This document shows positions 7,467-15,563 of a DNA stretch of 64,000 nt, piece after piece. This DNA is from JACKII01 sp963974445 (GTDB taxonomy: Bacteria; Pseudomonadota; Alphaproteobacteria; Bin95): contig CAXBDI010000001.1 of the NCBI GenBank assembly GCA_963974445.1, forward strand, positions 1 to 64,000, in the 5' to 3' direction. Every line of letters begins with the position of its first letter. The first letter of the stretch is position 1. A model generated the notes under the pieces. That model was not told the origin of the DNA. It did no database searches and saw only the letters and a program-made list of their open reading frames with translations. The position numbers were made by a program, and so were the translations under genes.

Positions 7467-9264
7467 TGTCACTGGCAGGGCGGCTCCGCGCCGGGAGTTG
7501 AAAAAGCGTTCGACATCGGACGCCAACGTCCGCAAACGCCGAGCCCGGGAACGCCGCTTCCAGGCCTATGGGGTCGCCGCGCTGGGCTCGGCGATTGCGA
7601 TGTTGGTGTTTCTGATGGTGACGATCGTCGGCAACGGCTATTCCGCCTTTTTCCAGCATGAGGTGGCGCTCAACGTCGATATCAACCGGGATCGACTGAA
7701 CCTCGGTCCGTCGCCGGACGAGGACGCGCTGGCCAGAGCGTCTTATCGGCTGGTGGTCCGCGACGCCTTGAAAGCCGAGTTCGACACGGTGTCGGGGCGG
7801 CGGGAGTTGCGCACGCTCTATGGTTTCGTGTCGAACGGCGCGGATTTCGCAGTGCGCGACGCCGTATTGGCCAATCCCGAAATCGTCGGAACCACGCAGC
7901 AAATTTGGATTAAGACATCCGACGACATCGACACTCTGCTAAAGGGTCAGATGTCGGATGTGGCGCGGTGGCAGCCGCAAAGCGCCGCCTCGGTCACCGG
8001 CACAACCGGCACTGTCACCATCACGGCGGGCGGCCAGGCTTTTGCGACCGTGCTGGAGCAGGTGAAAGCCCACTTGCAGGACGTCGCGGACGAACTGGCC
8101 GTGCGGCAAGCCCGGCTGGAAAGCATCGTCGAAGACCAGAAGGCCGCGGTTGCGGAGTTGACGCGCAGCAACTCTAACCCAGAGGAAGCCGCGCGCCTTG
8201 TGGGCGACATCGCCGCCAACGAGGCCGCCGCCAAGCAATTATCCGAGAGGATCGCCGGCCTGCGCCAGCGGGCGGCGGCTGCGGCGGGCAGTGAGGTTTT
8301 GGTCGCGGACCTGCCCAGCTATTTGGTGAAGATCAACGGCGGCCTCGTAAAGATCACCGAGGTCTCGGCTGGCGAGGCCAAGGGCGAGGCGCTGTTGCCG
8401 CTTCAACGCGGTACGCCAGCGCCGCAAGGCAGTTGGGAGATCGTGTCCTACCTGACGCCGGAGGCCGACCGCCGGGTCAAGGACATGGAAATCGCCTGGA
8501 TCACCAAGCTGCAGGCGGAAGACCGGATCGAAGAGCGCTTCAACATCGCGTTTTTCCAGAACGGCGACAGCCGCGAGCCGGAGATTGCCGGCATCTGGGG
8601 CGCTGTCGTTGGCTCGTTCTTTACCCTGGTCACGACCCTGCTGATCAGCTTTCCAATCGGCGTGCTGGCGGCCGTCTATCTGGAGGAGTTCGCGCCACGC
8701 AACCGCTGGACCGACCTGATCGAGGTGAACATCAACAATCTGGCGGCGGTGCCGTCCATCGTCTTCGGGCTTTTGGGGCTCGCGGTCTTTCTGAACTTCT
8801 TCGGAATGCCGCGTTCGGCGCCGTTGGTCGGCGGCATTGTGCTGGCGCTAATGACCTTGCCGACGATTATCATCGCCAGCCGGGCCGCTTTGAAGTCGGT
8901 GCCGCCGTCGATCCGGCAGGCGGCTTTGGGTATGGGCGCCTCGCGGCTGCAGACGATTGCGCATCATGTGCTGCCGCTCGCGATGCCGGGCATTCTGACC
9001 GGTACGATCATCGGCATGGCCCAGGCCTTGGGCGAGACAGCGCCGCTGCTGATGATCGGCATGGTGGCGTTTATTGTCGATATTCCCGGCGGTTTCACCG
9101 ATCCTGCAACGGTCATGCCGGTGCAGATTTATCTGTGGGCCGATAGTCCGGAACGCGCCTTCGTTGCCAAGACCAGTGCGGCGATCATGGTATTGTTGGC
9201 CTTCCTGATCGTGATGAATGCTATAGCGGTCGTGCTGCGCAAGCGCTTCGAGAACCGCTGGTAA
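7459..9264 (+). CDS. pstA: Phosphate ABC transporter permease PstA with long N-terminal extension (DUF3333-like)
   Basis: 601 residues, about twice the 280-300 of E. coli PstA. After a basic cytoplasmic start and a membrane span (about residues 35-58) comes a ~310-residue soluble region. It includes a probable coiled coil (about residues 195-275, rich in Glu/Ala/Arg) and resembles the DUF3333 extension of alphaproteobacterial PstA. The permease domain occupies about 365-600, with EAA loop AALGMGASRLQTIAHHVLP near residue 490. Starts inside the end of pstC and abuts pstB with no gap. Confidence 0.92.
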   Translation: MTDVTGRAAPRRELKKRSTSDANVRKRRARERRFQAYGVAALGSAIAMLVFLMVTIVGNGYSAFFQHEVALNVDINRDRLNLGPSPDEDALARASYRLVVRDALKAEFDTVSGRRELRTLYGFVSNGADFAVRDAVLANPEIVGTTQQIWIKTSDDIDTLLKGQMSDVARWQPQSAASVTGTTGTVTITAGGQAFATVLEQVKAHLQDVADELAVRQARLESIVEDQKAAVAELTRSNSNPEEAARLVGDIAANEAAAKQLSERIAGLRQRAAAAAGSEVLVADLPSYLVKINGGLVKITEVSAGEAKGEALLPLQRGTPAPQGSWEIVSYLTPEADRRVKDMEIAWITKLQAEDRIEERFNIAFFQNGDSREPEIAGIWGAVVGSFFTLVTTLLISFPIGVLAAVYLEEFAPRNRWTDLIEVNINNLAAVPSIVFGLLGLAVFLNFFGMPRSAPLVGGIVLALMTLPTIIIASRAALKSVPPSIRQAALGMGASRLQTIAHHVLPLAMPGILTGTIIGMAQALGETAPLLMIGMVAFIVDIPGGFTDPATVMPVQIYLWADSPERAFVAKTSAAIMVLLAFLIVMNAIAVVLRKRFENRW

Positions 9265-10119
9265 ATGGCGAGGGACTTAGACGTGAACATGACTGAAATG
9301 GCTCCGGCAGCCGCCGTCACCGGCAATTCCGACATCAGCCTGCCGATGCCCGAGCCGCTGGCCGCCCCGAAGGTGATCGCGCGCAAGGTGAATGTTTATT
9401 ACAGCGGCGTTCAAGCCCTGTTCGATGTCGATCTCGATATCCTGGAACACCAGGTCACCGCGCTCATCGGGCCGTCGGGATGCGGCAAGTCGACATTTTT
9501 GCGCTGCATCAACCGGATGAACGATGTCATCGACGGCTGTGTGACTGAGGGCGATATCCAATTGGATGGCCGCAATATCCTCGCGCCCGGTGAGGATGTG
9601 GTGCAGTTGCGCCAGAAGGTCGGCATGGTCTTTCAGAAGCCGAACCCGTTCCCCAAGTCGATCTACGAGAATATCGCTTACGGACCGAAGATCCACGGTC
9701 TGGCGAACGACAAGGCCGAGTTGGATGAGATCGTCGAGGTCAGCCTGGAGCGGGCCGGACTGTGGGAAGAGGTCAAGGACCGGCTGAATCAACCCGGCAC
9801 CGGCCTCTCCGGCGGGCAGCAGCAGCGGCTTTGCATTGCCCGCGCCATCGCGGTCACGCCAGACGTTGTGCTGATGGACGAGCCCTGTTCCGCGCTCGAC
9901 CCGATTGCCAGCGCCAAGGTGGAAGAGCTGATCGATGAACTGCGCGAGAAGTTCACCATCGTCATCGTGACCCATTCGATGCAACAGGCGGCGCGCGTCT
10001 CGCAGCAAACCGCCTTTTTCCATCTTGGGAAACTGGTCGAGGTCGATCAGACCGAAAAGATGTTCACCAACCCGACGGACGAGCGCACCCACGGCTACAT
10101 CACCGGCCGCTTCGGTTGA
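9265..10119 (+). CDS. pstB: Phosphate ABC transporter ATP-binding protein PstB
   Basis: 284-residue ATPase of the Pst importer. Walker A GPSGCGKST (near residue 70), Q-loop VFQKPNPFPKS, ABC signature LSGGQQQRL, Walker B VVLMDEP and the H-loop VTHSMQQAARVSQQTAFF are complete. The ATG at 9265 directly follows the pstA stop; an internal ATG at 9289 is possible, since the first ~35 residues are not conserved. Couples ATP hydrolysis to phosphate uptake and, with PhoU, signals phosphate sufficiency. Confidence 0.96.
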   Translation: MARDLDVNMTEMAPAAAVTGNSDISLPMPEPLAAPKVIARKVNVYYSGVQALFDVDLDILEHQVTALIGPSGCGKSTFLRCINRMNDVIDGCVTEGDIQLDGRNILAPGEDVVQLRQKVGMVFQKPNPFPKSIYENIAYGPKIHGLANDKAELDEIVEVSLERAGLWEEVKDRLNQPGTGLSGGQQQRLCIARAIAVTPDVVLMDEPCSALDPIASAKVEELIDELREKFTIVIVTHSMQQAARVSQQTAFFHLGKLVEVDQTEKMFTNPTDERTHGYITGRFG

Positions 10120-10186
10120 GGCCTAGCCTGTTGCCGCCGCAACCCATTAGGCTGGGCGGTTGGCTCTGGCATAGAAGGACGTTGCC

Positions 10187-10897
10187 ATGACACATGAATC
10201 TCACATCGTCAAAGCCTACACGGCGGAGATGGCGCAACTGGCGTCAATGATCGCCGAGATGGGCGGCTACTCCGAAGCGGCGATTGCGGAGGCGGTGCAG
10301 GGGCTGCGCCGGCGCGATAGCGCCCAGGCGCTGCGGGTCGTAGAGGGCGACCGGAAAATCGACGCGCTGGAGGCGCAGATTTCCGCCTTTGTCGTGCGGC
10401 TGCTGGCGTTGCGCCAGCCGATGGCGACCGACCTGCGCACCATCGTCGCCAGTCTCAAAACCGCCAGCGATCTGGAGCGGATCGGCGATTATGCCAAAAA
10501 CATCGCCAAGCGCAGCCTGGTGTTGAACCGCACGCCGGTGACCGTGCCGATGGCCGGTATCGTCAACCTCAGCCGCATGGTGGAGGCGATGCTGCATGAC
10601 GTGCTGGATGCCTACGTCGCTGGCGACGCGGATGTGGCGGAGCAAATTCGCCTGCGCGACGAGGCCGTTGACGATGCCCACACCGATCTTTTCAGCGAGT
10701 TGATCAATTGCATGGTCGACGACCCGCGAACCATCTCGCCATGCACCCACCTGGTGTTCATCGCCAAGAACCTGGAGCGCATCGGCGACCACACCACCAA
10801 TATCGCCGAGAATCTGGTATTCCAGGTGCGCGGCGAGCGCCTGGGCGACCGTCACGCGGCCGAGGAAGGCGAGACCGGTTTGCGGCTCGACCCATGA
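10187..10897 (+). CDS. phoU: Phosphate transport regulator PhoU
   Basis: 236-residue all-helical protein with two PhoU repeats. Metal-binding E/D-x3-D signatures appear in DLERIGDYAKNIAKR (first repeat, near residue 95) and NLERIGDHTTNIAENL (second repeat, near residue 195). PhoU dampens Pst activity and PhoB signalling when phosphate is plentiful. Lies 67 bp downstream of pstB and 70 bp upstream of phoB, the usual operon order. Confidence 0.96.
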   Translation: MTHESHIVKAYTAEMAQLASMIAEMGGYSEAAIAEAVQGLRRRDSAQALRVVEGDRKIDALEAQISAFVVRLLALRQPMATDLRTIVASLKTASDLERIGDYAKNIAKRSLVLNRTPVTVPMAGIVNLSRMVEAMLHDVLDAYVAGDADVAEQIRLRDEAVDDAHTDLFSELINCMVDDPRTISPCTHLVFIAKNLERIGDHTTNIAENLVFQVRGERLGDRHAAEEGETGLRLDP

Positions 10898-10967
10898 TGG
10901 TGAGCATGGGGTGCCGCCAATCGACGGCGGGTGCTCCCTTATTGGTTGACTGCGGAGCCGGAGAGCG

Positions 10968-11678
10968 ATGAAGCCATTCATTCTGATCGTGGAAGACGAC
11001 CGCCCGATTGTCGAGATGCTGCGATACAATCTGGAAGCCGCGGATTTCGACGTCGGGGTCGCAATGGACGGCGACGAGGCGATGCTGGCTGTTGCCGAAC
11101 GGCTGCCCGACCTGGTGTTGCTGGATTGGATGCTGCCCGGGATGTCCGGTCTGGAGATATGCCGCCAACTGCGGCGGCGCCGCGAAACGCGATCTCTGCC
11201 GGTTATCATGCTGACGGCGCGCGGCGAGGAGGTGGACCGGGTGCGCGGTTTGGAAAGTGGCGCCGACGATTATGTCGTCAAGCCGTTCTCCCCCGGCGAG
11301 GTCGTGGCACGGGTGAGAGCGGTGATCCGCCGGGCGCATCCGGAGACCGATGCGGAGCAGTTGGCGTTTGCCGATGTCGAGATGGACCTGCTGTCCCATC
11401 GCGTACAACGTGCAGGGCGCAACCTGCACCTTGGCCCGACAGAGTTCCGGTTGTTACGCCATTTGATGGAGCACCCGGGCCGTGTTTATTCGCGAGAACA
11501 ACTTTTAGATGCAGTCTGGGGGCATAATGTTTACGTCGAATCCCGCACCGTCGACGTGCATATCCGAAGGCTTCGCAAGGCGTTAAATGCGGGTGGTGGC
11601 GCCGATCTAATCCGCACCGTCCGCTCTGCCGGCTATTCGCTAGACGATACTGATCCGCCCGGACGAACAAATGATTAA
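10968..11678 (+). CDS. phoB: Phosphate regulon response regulator PhoB
   Basis: 236-residue OmpR/PhoB-type regulator. The receiver domain has the acidic pair in VEDDRP, phospho-acceptor Asp in LLDWMLPGMSG (near residue 55), the Thr in IMLTARG and the Lys in VKPFSPGE. The C-terminal winged helix carries TVDVHIRRLRKAL. Last gene of the pst operon; expected to bind the Pho box before pstS. No histidine kinase PhoR gene lies beside it, so its partner is encoded elsewhere. Confidence 0.95.
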   Translation: MKPFILIVEDDRPIVEMLRYNLEAADFDVGVAMDGDEAMLAVAERLPDLVLLDWMLPGMSGLEICRQLRRRRETRSLPVIMLTARGEEVDRVRGLESGADDYVVKPFSPGEVVARVRAVIRRAHPETDAEQLAFADVEMDLLSHRVQRAGRNLHLGPTEFRLLRHLMEHPGRVYSREQLLDAVWGHNVYVESRTVDVHIRRLRKALNAGGGADLIRTVRSAGYSLDDTDPPGRTND

Positions 11679-12144
11679 GGCATCCGTTCCGGCCTGGACA
11701 GGCGCCCTCGGTCGGGTCAAAAGAGGGCAGAATTCGGACGAGCGGGAAATCCACGGAGCCTGTGGATAAGCCTGTCGACAACCGCCTGTGAACAAGCCTA
11801 AACCCGCAGAAACCTTTGGCTTTAACCATATTGCCTAAATTGTAGGCAATTCACGCTAACTGTCTGAAATAAAATGAGTTTTTTGTGACGGCAATGTTTC
11901 TGTGGAAGACGCTTGGCGACGCAGCGCGGATAAAAGGCTTGTGCAACCGACGTGTGTAAAACTTGTCGAGGCTCTCGCCCAAATTCATCGAATTAGCGGT
12001 GCGCCCTGGCGTCGTTGAGCGGCAGGAATCCGACGCTAGACGACGCAGCGTCGGTATGCGTCCCGCAGCGTATATCCAGACTTTTCGGCTAGCCGCTGAA
12101 GCTTCGATAGGCCGTCTGCGATGCGCCTCAGGACCACTACGGGG
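11679..12144 (+). other. Intergenic stretch with DnaA-box-like cluster, CtrA-like half-site and palindrome
   Basis: No credible gene. 9-mers resembling the DnaA box occur at 11747 (AAATCCACG), 11761 (TGTGGATAA, an exact reverse-complement TTATCCACA), 11773 (TGTCGACAA) and 11787 (TGTGAACAA). They are followed by TTAACCAT at 11822-11829, which matches the CtrA half-site. Next comes the palindrome ATTGCCTA-n5-TAGGCAAT at 11830-11850, then an AT-rich run to about 11890. The combination resembles a DnaA/CtrA control region or an origin. The usual alphaproteobacterial origin neighbours (hemE, parAB, gidAB, dnaA) are absent, so the origin reading is weak. Confidence 0.4.
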
Positions 12145-13008
12145 CTAAAGTTCTGGGTGACGCTGCTCGAACGCCCAAACCGCGGGGAACCCGACGAGAT
12201 CGTTCATTTCGGCGAATGGTAGCATCGGTGTATCACTACCAATAGTTGCGCCGGTTTTTTTTAAGGTTTGGTAAACGCCGGCGCACGCTGCGGCGCTCGC
12301 CATGAACGCGCTGCCGGGGTGGATCGAGATCGAATAGCCCAGCGCCTGCAGCCGGTCGCGCGGCAACACCGGGGTGCGGCCGCCTTCAACAATGTTGGCC
12401 AGTAAGGGTACGCCGCGGAAGCGCTCACCGATCTTGGCCATCTCCTCCTCGCTTTCCGGCGACTCGATGAACAGGATATCGGCGCCAGCCTCCGCATAAG
12501 CCTCGCCGCGGCGCATCGCCTCATCCAGGCCATGGTCGGTGCGGGCGTCGGTGCGGGCGACGATCAGAAAGTCCGCGGAATCGCGCGCATCCACCGCTAC
12601 CCTGATCTTGCGCACCATGTCGTCCACCGGCACGACCCGCCTGCCGGGGGTGTGGCCGCAGCGTTTCGGGAACTCCTGATCCTCGATCTGAATGGCGGCG
12701 GCGCCGGCGCGCTCATAGCCTTTAACCGTGTGATCGACATTCAACAGCCCGCCGAACCCCGTGTCGGCATCGGCGATGAGCGGCGTCTTGGTCCCACGGG
12801 CAATCGTTTCCACCCGCCCGACGAGGTCGCGGTAGCTGGCGAGGCCGGCATCGGGAACGCCCAGATAGGACGCGACGGTGCCGTAGCCGGTCATATACAA
12901 CGCGGGAAAACCCATGCGGTCGGCGGAGAGCGCAGAGATCATGTCGAACACACCGGGGGCGACGATGAACTCGCCGCTTGCTAAACGTTGGCGCAGGGTC
13001 ATTGTCAT
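12145..13008 (-). CDS. PEP mutase/isocitrate lyase superfamily enzyme (2-methylisocitrate-lyase or oxaloacetate-decarboxylase type)
   Basis: 287-residue TIM-barrel enzyme. The catalytic loop PKRCGH near residue 118 carries the K-[KR]-C-G-H motif of C-C-bond lyases of this superfamily. Metal-site acidic residues are in ADADTGFGG (near residue 80) and QIEDQEFPKR. The family includes 2-methylisocitrate lyase, carboxyPEP mutase and oxaloacetate decarboxylase; sequence alone does not decide. The ATG at 13008 begins homology (MTMTLRQRLASGEF); longer in-frame starts run through the divergent promoter region. No prpC or prpD is nearby, arguing mildly against a methylcitrate cycle role. Confidence 0.82.
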   Translation of the reverse strand: MTMTLRQRLASGEFIVAPGVFDMISALSADRMGFPALYMTGYGTVASYLGVPDAGLASYRDLVGRVETIARGTKTPLIADADTGFGGLLNVDHTVKGYERAGAAAIQIEDQEFPKRCGHTPGRRVVPVDDMVRKIRVAVDARDSADFLIVARTDARTDHGLDEAMRRGEAYAEAGADILFIESPESEEEMAKIGERFRGVPLLANIVEGGRTPVLPRDRLQALGYSISIHPGSAFMASAAACAGVYQTLKKTGATIGSDTPMLPFAEMNDLVGFPAVWAFEQRHPEL

Positions 13009-13197
13009 TGGCTCGGGCTCACTTGCTGTGGGGTGAAGGTGCGCATTGTCGAAGCCTTCGCTGCCAATCGCAAGGCGCGATGCAGGACGCTTTTGCGTGG
13101 CGTGCCGGTTGCCTGGTGAATTGGAGGCTCGATATAAGGTGGCGCGTCCTGCGCTTAACATCTTCACCGACAAAAACCTGAATATAGGGAACAACCG

Positions 13198-13746
13198 ATG
13201 AGCATTTCAGTCTTGGGACTATCCGGCAGCTTGCGCGCTGCCTCGTTCAACACCGCTGCCTTGCGGGCTGCGCAATCGCTGGCGCCGGAGGGCATGACCA
13301 TTGAGATCGCCGACATTAGCGGCGTGCCGCTCTACAATGAAGAGGTTTACCAGCAGGGCTTCCCCGCTGCCGTGGAGGCGCTCCGCGAGAAAATCCGCGC
13401 GGCCGACGCTCTGCTGATCGCGACGCCGGAGTACAACTACTCGATCAGCGGCGTGATGAAAAACGCCATCGACTGGGCATCGCGGCCGCCATCGCAGCCG
13501 TTCGACGGCAAGCTCGTCGGCATCATCGGCGCGAGCGCCGGCCGGTTCGGCACCGCACGGGCACAGTACCACCTGCGGCAGGTGTTTGTGTTCCTGAACG
13601 GTCAGGTGTTGAACAGGCCGGAGGTGATGATCAGCAGTGCTGGCAATGCCTTCGACTCTGAAGGCAAGCTGAAGGACGAGTTCGCCACCAAAGGCATCGA
13701 AGACATGCTGGGCGCCATCGCCAAGGCCGTCGAAGCCCGGCGCTAA
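13198..13746 (+). CDS. NADPH-dependent FMN reductase (ChrR/azoreductase-like flavodoxin fold)
   Basis: 182-residue flavoprotein. Phosphate-binding loop GLSGSLRAASFN at residues 7-18 and the flavin-ring loop TPEYNYSISGVMKNAIDW (near residue 76) are diagnostic of FMN_red. Such enzymes reduce quinones, chromate or azo compounds using NAD(P)H. An AGGGAAC site precedes the ATG. Divergent from the PEP-mutase-family gene with 190 bp between starts. Its TAA and the TAG of the flagellar gene on the other strand share the bases CTAA at 13743-13746, so the genes converge with no spacer. Confidence 0.9.
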   Translation: MSISVLGLSGSLRAASFNTAALRAAQSLAPEGMTIEIADISGVPLYNEEVYQQGFPAAVEALREKIRAADALLIATPEYNYSISGVMKNAIDWASRPPSQPFDGKLVGIIGASAGRFGTARAQYHLRQVFVFLNGQVLNRPEVMISSAGNAFDSEGKLKDEFATKGIEDMLGAIAKAVEARR

Positions 13747-14591
13747 ATCTGCGCCAACAACAGGCTGGCGGCGGACACTTGGCCGGTTCCGCCGTTGGCT
13801 ATGTTGGTCAGCAGCGCCAATGCGCCGCCCGCCGCACCGGCATCGACCGCTGTGCCGCCGCTGCTTTGAGACAACGCCAGGAAGCGGCGGATCAGTGTTT
13901 CAGTGTTGTCAGGGTCCGCGAACGCCGCCGGGGAGCCGGTTCCGCCGAACAGGGTGCGCGTCCGTTCGCGCAGGATATCGCGCTGCCGGTCGATATCCAA
14001 CAGCGCGAAGGAATCAGGCAATCCGTAGGCTCCTTCCACCACCCGGCGCAGCGGCAGTTCGCCCATCACCTGGAACCAGCCTGCATTCTCGACCGCACCG
14101 CCGGAGGCGACCCCGCCGATTCGCCGTTCGAAATTGAGCGCAAGACGTAGCGTGTTGTCGGAGGCGCCGACGGCTTCCTCCAGCGTTTGTCGCAGGAATG
14201 CCGCTTCGATCTCGCTTTTGAACTTGGTAAGAACGATACGGCTGCCGCCGATATTGCCGAAACCCACCCCCTTCGCCAGCGCTTGAAACTGCGGATTGCG
14301 CAGCCGATTGGCGAACGACGCGGGGTCGTCGGTGCCTTGCTCTATGATGCGCTGTAGCAGGGCGGTCTTGCCGATCTCGCTTTGCAGGCCATAGGCGGTG
14401 AGCACGACCTTGGTCAGGCGATAGTCTTTCAGCAATGCCTCGGGTGAGGTCGCCTTGCTGATGTTATCGCGAAAATATTGCAAGTCGCGCATCACTTGCG
14501 GCGAGGTGGCAATCAGATTGAGGTTGTCCTCCATACGGCGTTGCAGGAACGAAAAGCCCTGCACGCCACCGAACGGTACAGAGACTATCAT
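13743..14591 (-). CDS. DUF1217 domain flagellar-cluster protein
   Basis: 282 residues, read from MIVSVPFGGVQGFSFLQRR. Two features suggest the DUF1217 family found in alphaproteobacterial flagellar loci: short helical repeats of the type RNPQFQALAKGVGFG (near residue 95), and the block LNFERRIGG followed by PLRRVVEGAYGLPDSFALLDIDRQ. Function is unproven. Last gene of the flaF-flbT run; its start overlaps the flbT stop by 4 bp, implying translational coupling. No signal peptide. Confidence 0.8.
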   Translation of the reverse strand: MIVSVPFGGVQGFSFLQRRMEDNLNLIATSPQVMRDLQYFRDNISKATSPEALLKDYRLTKVVLTAYGLQSEIGKTALLQRIIEQGTDDPASFANRLRNPQFQALAKGVGFGNIGGSRIVLTKFKSEIEAAFLRQTLEEAVGASDNTLRLALNFERRIGGVASGGAVENAGWFQVMGELPLRRVVEGAYGLPDSFALLDIDRQRDILRERTRTLFGGTGSPAAFADPDNTETLIRRFLALSQSSGGTAVDAGAAGGALALLTNIANGGTGQVSAASLLLAQI

Positions 14592-15037
14592 GTCGGCTGC
14601 GCCGGTTGGGGTTCGCGCGCGGCAGCCTTCGCGCCGGACGCCGGCTGGCGCAGCAGCAAATCTTCGTATGGCAAAAGCTTGCGCATGCATTGCAGCGCGC
14701 GGTAGAAATTGCCTGCCGTCGCGGCCGATAGCGCCTCCTCCGTCAATTGGCGGCCGTCTCGGTTGGTGAACACCTGCTGCAAGGCCCGCACCCCTTGGCC
14801 GAATTCGCGCAGGGCGTCTTCGTCGGTCACTTCACCGGCGACGGCCAGTTGCGCAATGTAGCAGACCTGCTTGGTCGGCGTATTCACCTCCTGCGGATGG
14901 ATCGCATCGCGCAGGCGCAGGATTTTGGTGTTGGGGGTTTTGATCCGCAGCTCGATCTTGCTCTGCCCGTTCTGAACGACGGCGCCATTGATCAAAACTT
15001 GCTCGTTAGGGCCCAATTTCAGTCGCAGACCGGTCAT
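14588..15037 (-). CDS. flbT: Flagellin mRNA regulator FlbT
   Basis: 149 residues. The family motif set is visible: LRLKLGPNEQVLINGAVVQNG at the N-terminus, RDAIHPQEVNTPTKQVCYIAQL near residue 45, and FYRALQCMRKLLPYEDLLL near residue 112. In Caulobacter FlbT binds the 5' leader of flagellin mRNA and promotes its decay when no hook is present, countered by FlaF. The flagellin gene is two genes upstream on the same strand and has an unusual repeated leader. Overlaps flaF and the DUF1217 gene by 4 bp each. Confidence 0.93.
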   Translation of the reverse strand: MTGLRLKLGPNEQVLINGAVVQNGQSKIELRIKTPNTKILRLRDAIHPQEVNTPTKQVCYIAQLAVAGEVTDEDALREFGQGVRALQQVFTNRDGRQLTEEALSAATAGNFYRALQCMRKLLPYEDLLLRQPASGAKAAAREPQPAQPT

Positions 15038-15441
15038 GGCAGGGTGTTTCCTGGCGGCACCTCGGTCGGATGCGGCTGGATGCCACGCAAACCGTCCATA
15101 ACGGCGCGGTTGACATCGACAATCGGCTGAACGCTGGCATGGCCGCGCAGCACTTTGGCGGCGTGCTGGCGCACGAACGCCGCCAGGGACAGCAGCCCGG
15201 CGCGCAATTCGGGCGATAGTGCGTTGTCGTCGTTGACGACGTCGCCGGTGATCGCATCCCAGAGGCGGCGGTTGTCGTGCAGTGCCTGCACCAGATCGTT
15301 GAATCCGGCTTTGCCTTTGCGCTCGGCGGCCGAAAGTGCGGCGGATGTGCGGGCGAAGACCTGGTATTCAATCCCTCGCTCGGTCGTCGCGCCTTTTTGC
15401 GCTTGACCGTAAGCGGCTATTGCTTGGGCGGAAGCATCCAT
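15034..15441 (-). CDS. flaF: Flagellar biosynthesis regulator FlaF
   Basis: 135 residues from MDASAQAIAAYGQAQK; homology to FlaF begins at this AAYGQAQ segment and a GAGGG site lies about 10 bases before the ATG at 15441. Other in-frame ATGs at 15462 and 15477 would add 7 or 12 residues. FlaF is needed for flagellin translation/secretion and opposes FlbT. The core NRRLWDAITGDVVNDDNALSPELRAGLLSLA is the conserved part of the family. Transcribed just after flagellin. Confidence 0.88.
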   Translation of the reverse strand: MDASAQAIAAYGQAQKGATTERGIEYQVFARTSAALSAAERKGKAGFNDLVQALHDNRRLWDAITGDVVNDDNALSPELRAGLLSLAAFVRQHAAKVLRGHASVQPIVDVNRAVMDGLRGIQPHPTEVPPGNTLP

Positions 15442-15516
15442 CGTTTCGGAGCCCTCAGACATTCGTGGGGGTGACAAGCGGGCCTACTGGCCCTGGAGGG
15501 GCAGAAATGGAGTGGC

Positions 15517-15550
15517 GGGCGGGCGGGCCGAAGCTATGGCCTGCCCGCCC
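15517..15550 (-). terminator. GC-rich hairpin after the flagellin gene
   Basis: Inverted repeat GGGCGGGCGGGCC (15517-15529) and GGCCTGCCCGCCC (15538-15550), 12 of 13 positions paired, 14 bp past the flagellin stop. There is no U-tract in the flagellin direction, so it may stabilise the mRNA 3' end or act as a weak barrier before flaF rather than a true intrinsic terminator. Confidence 0.55.
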
Positions 15551-15563
15551 AACCAACGTTCGC

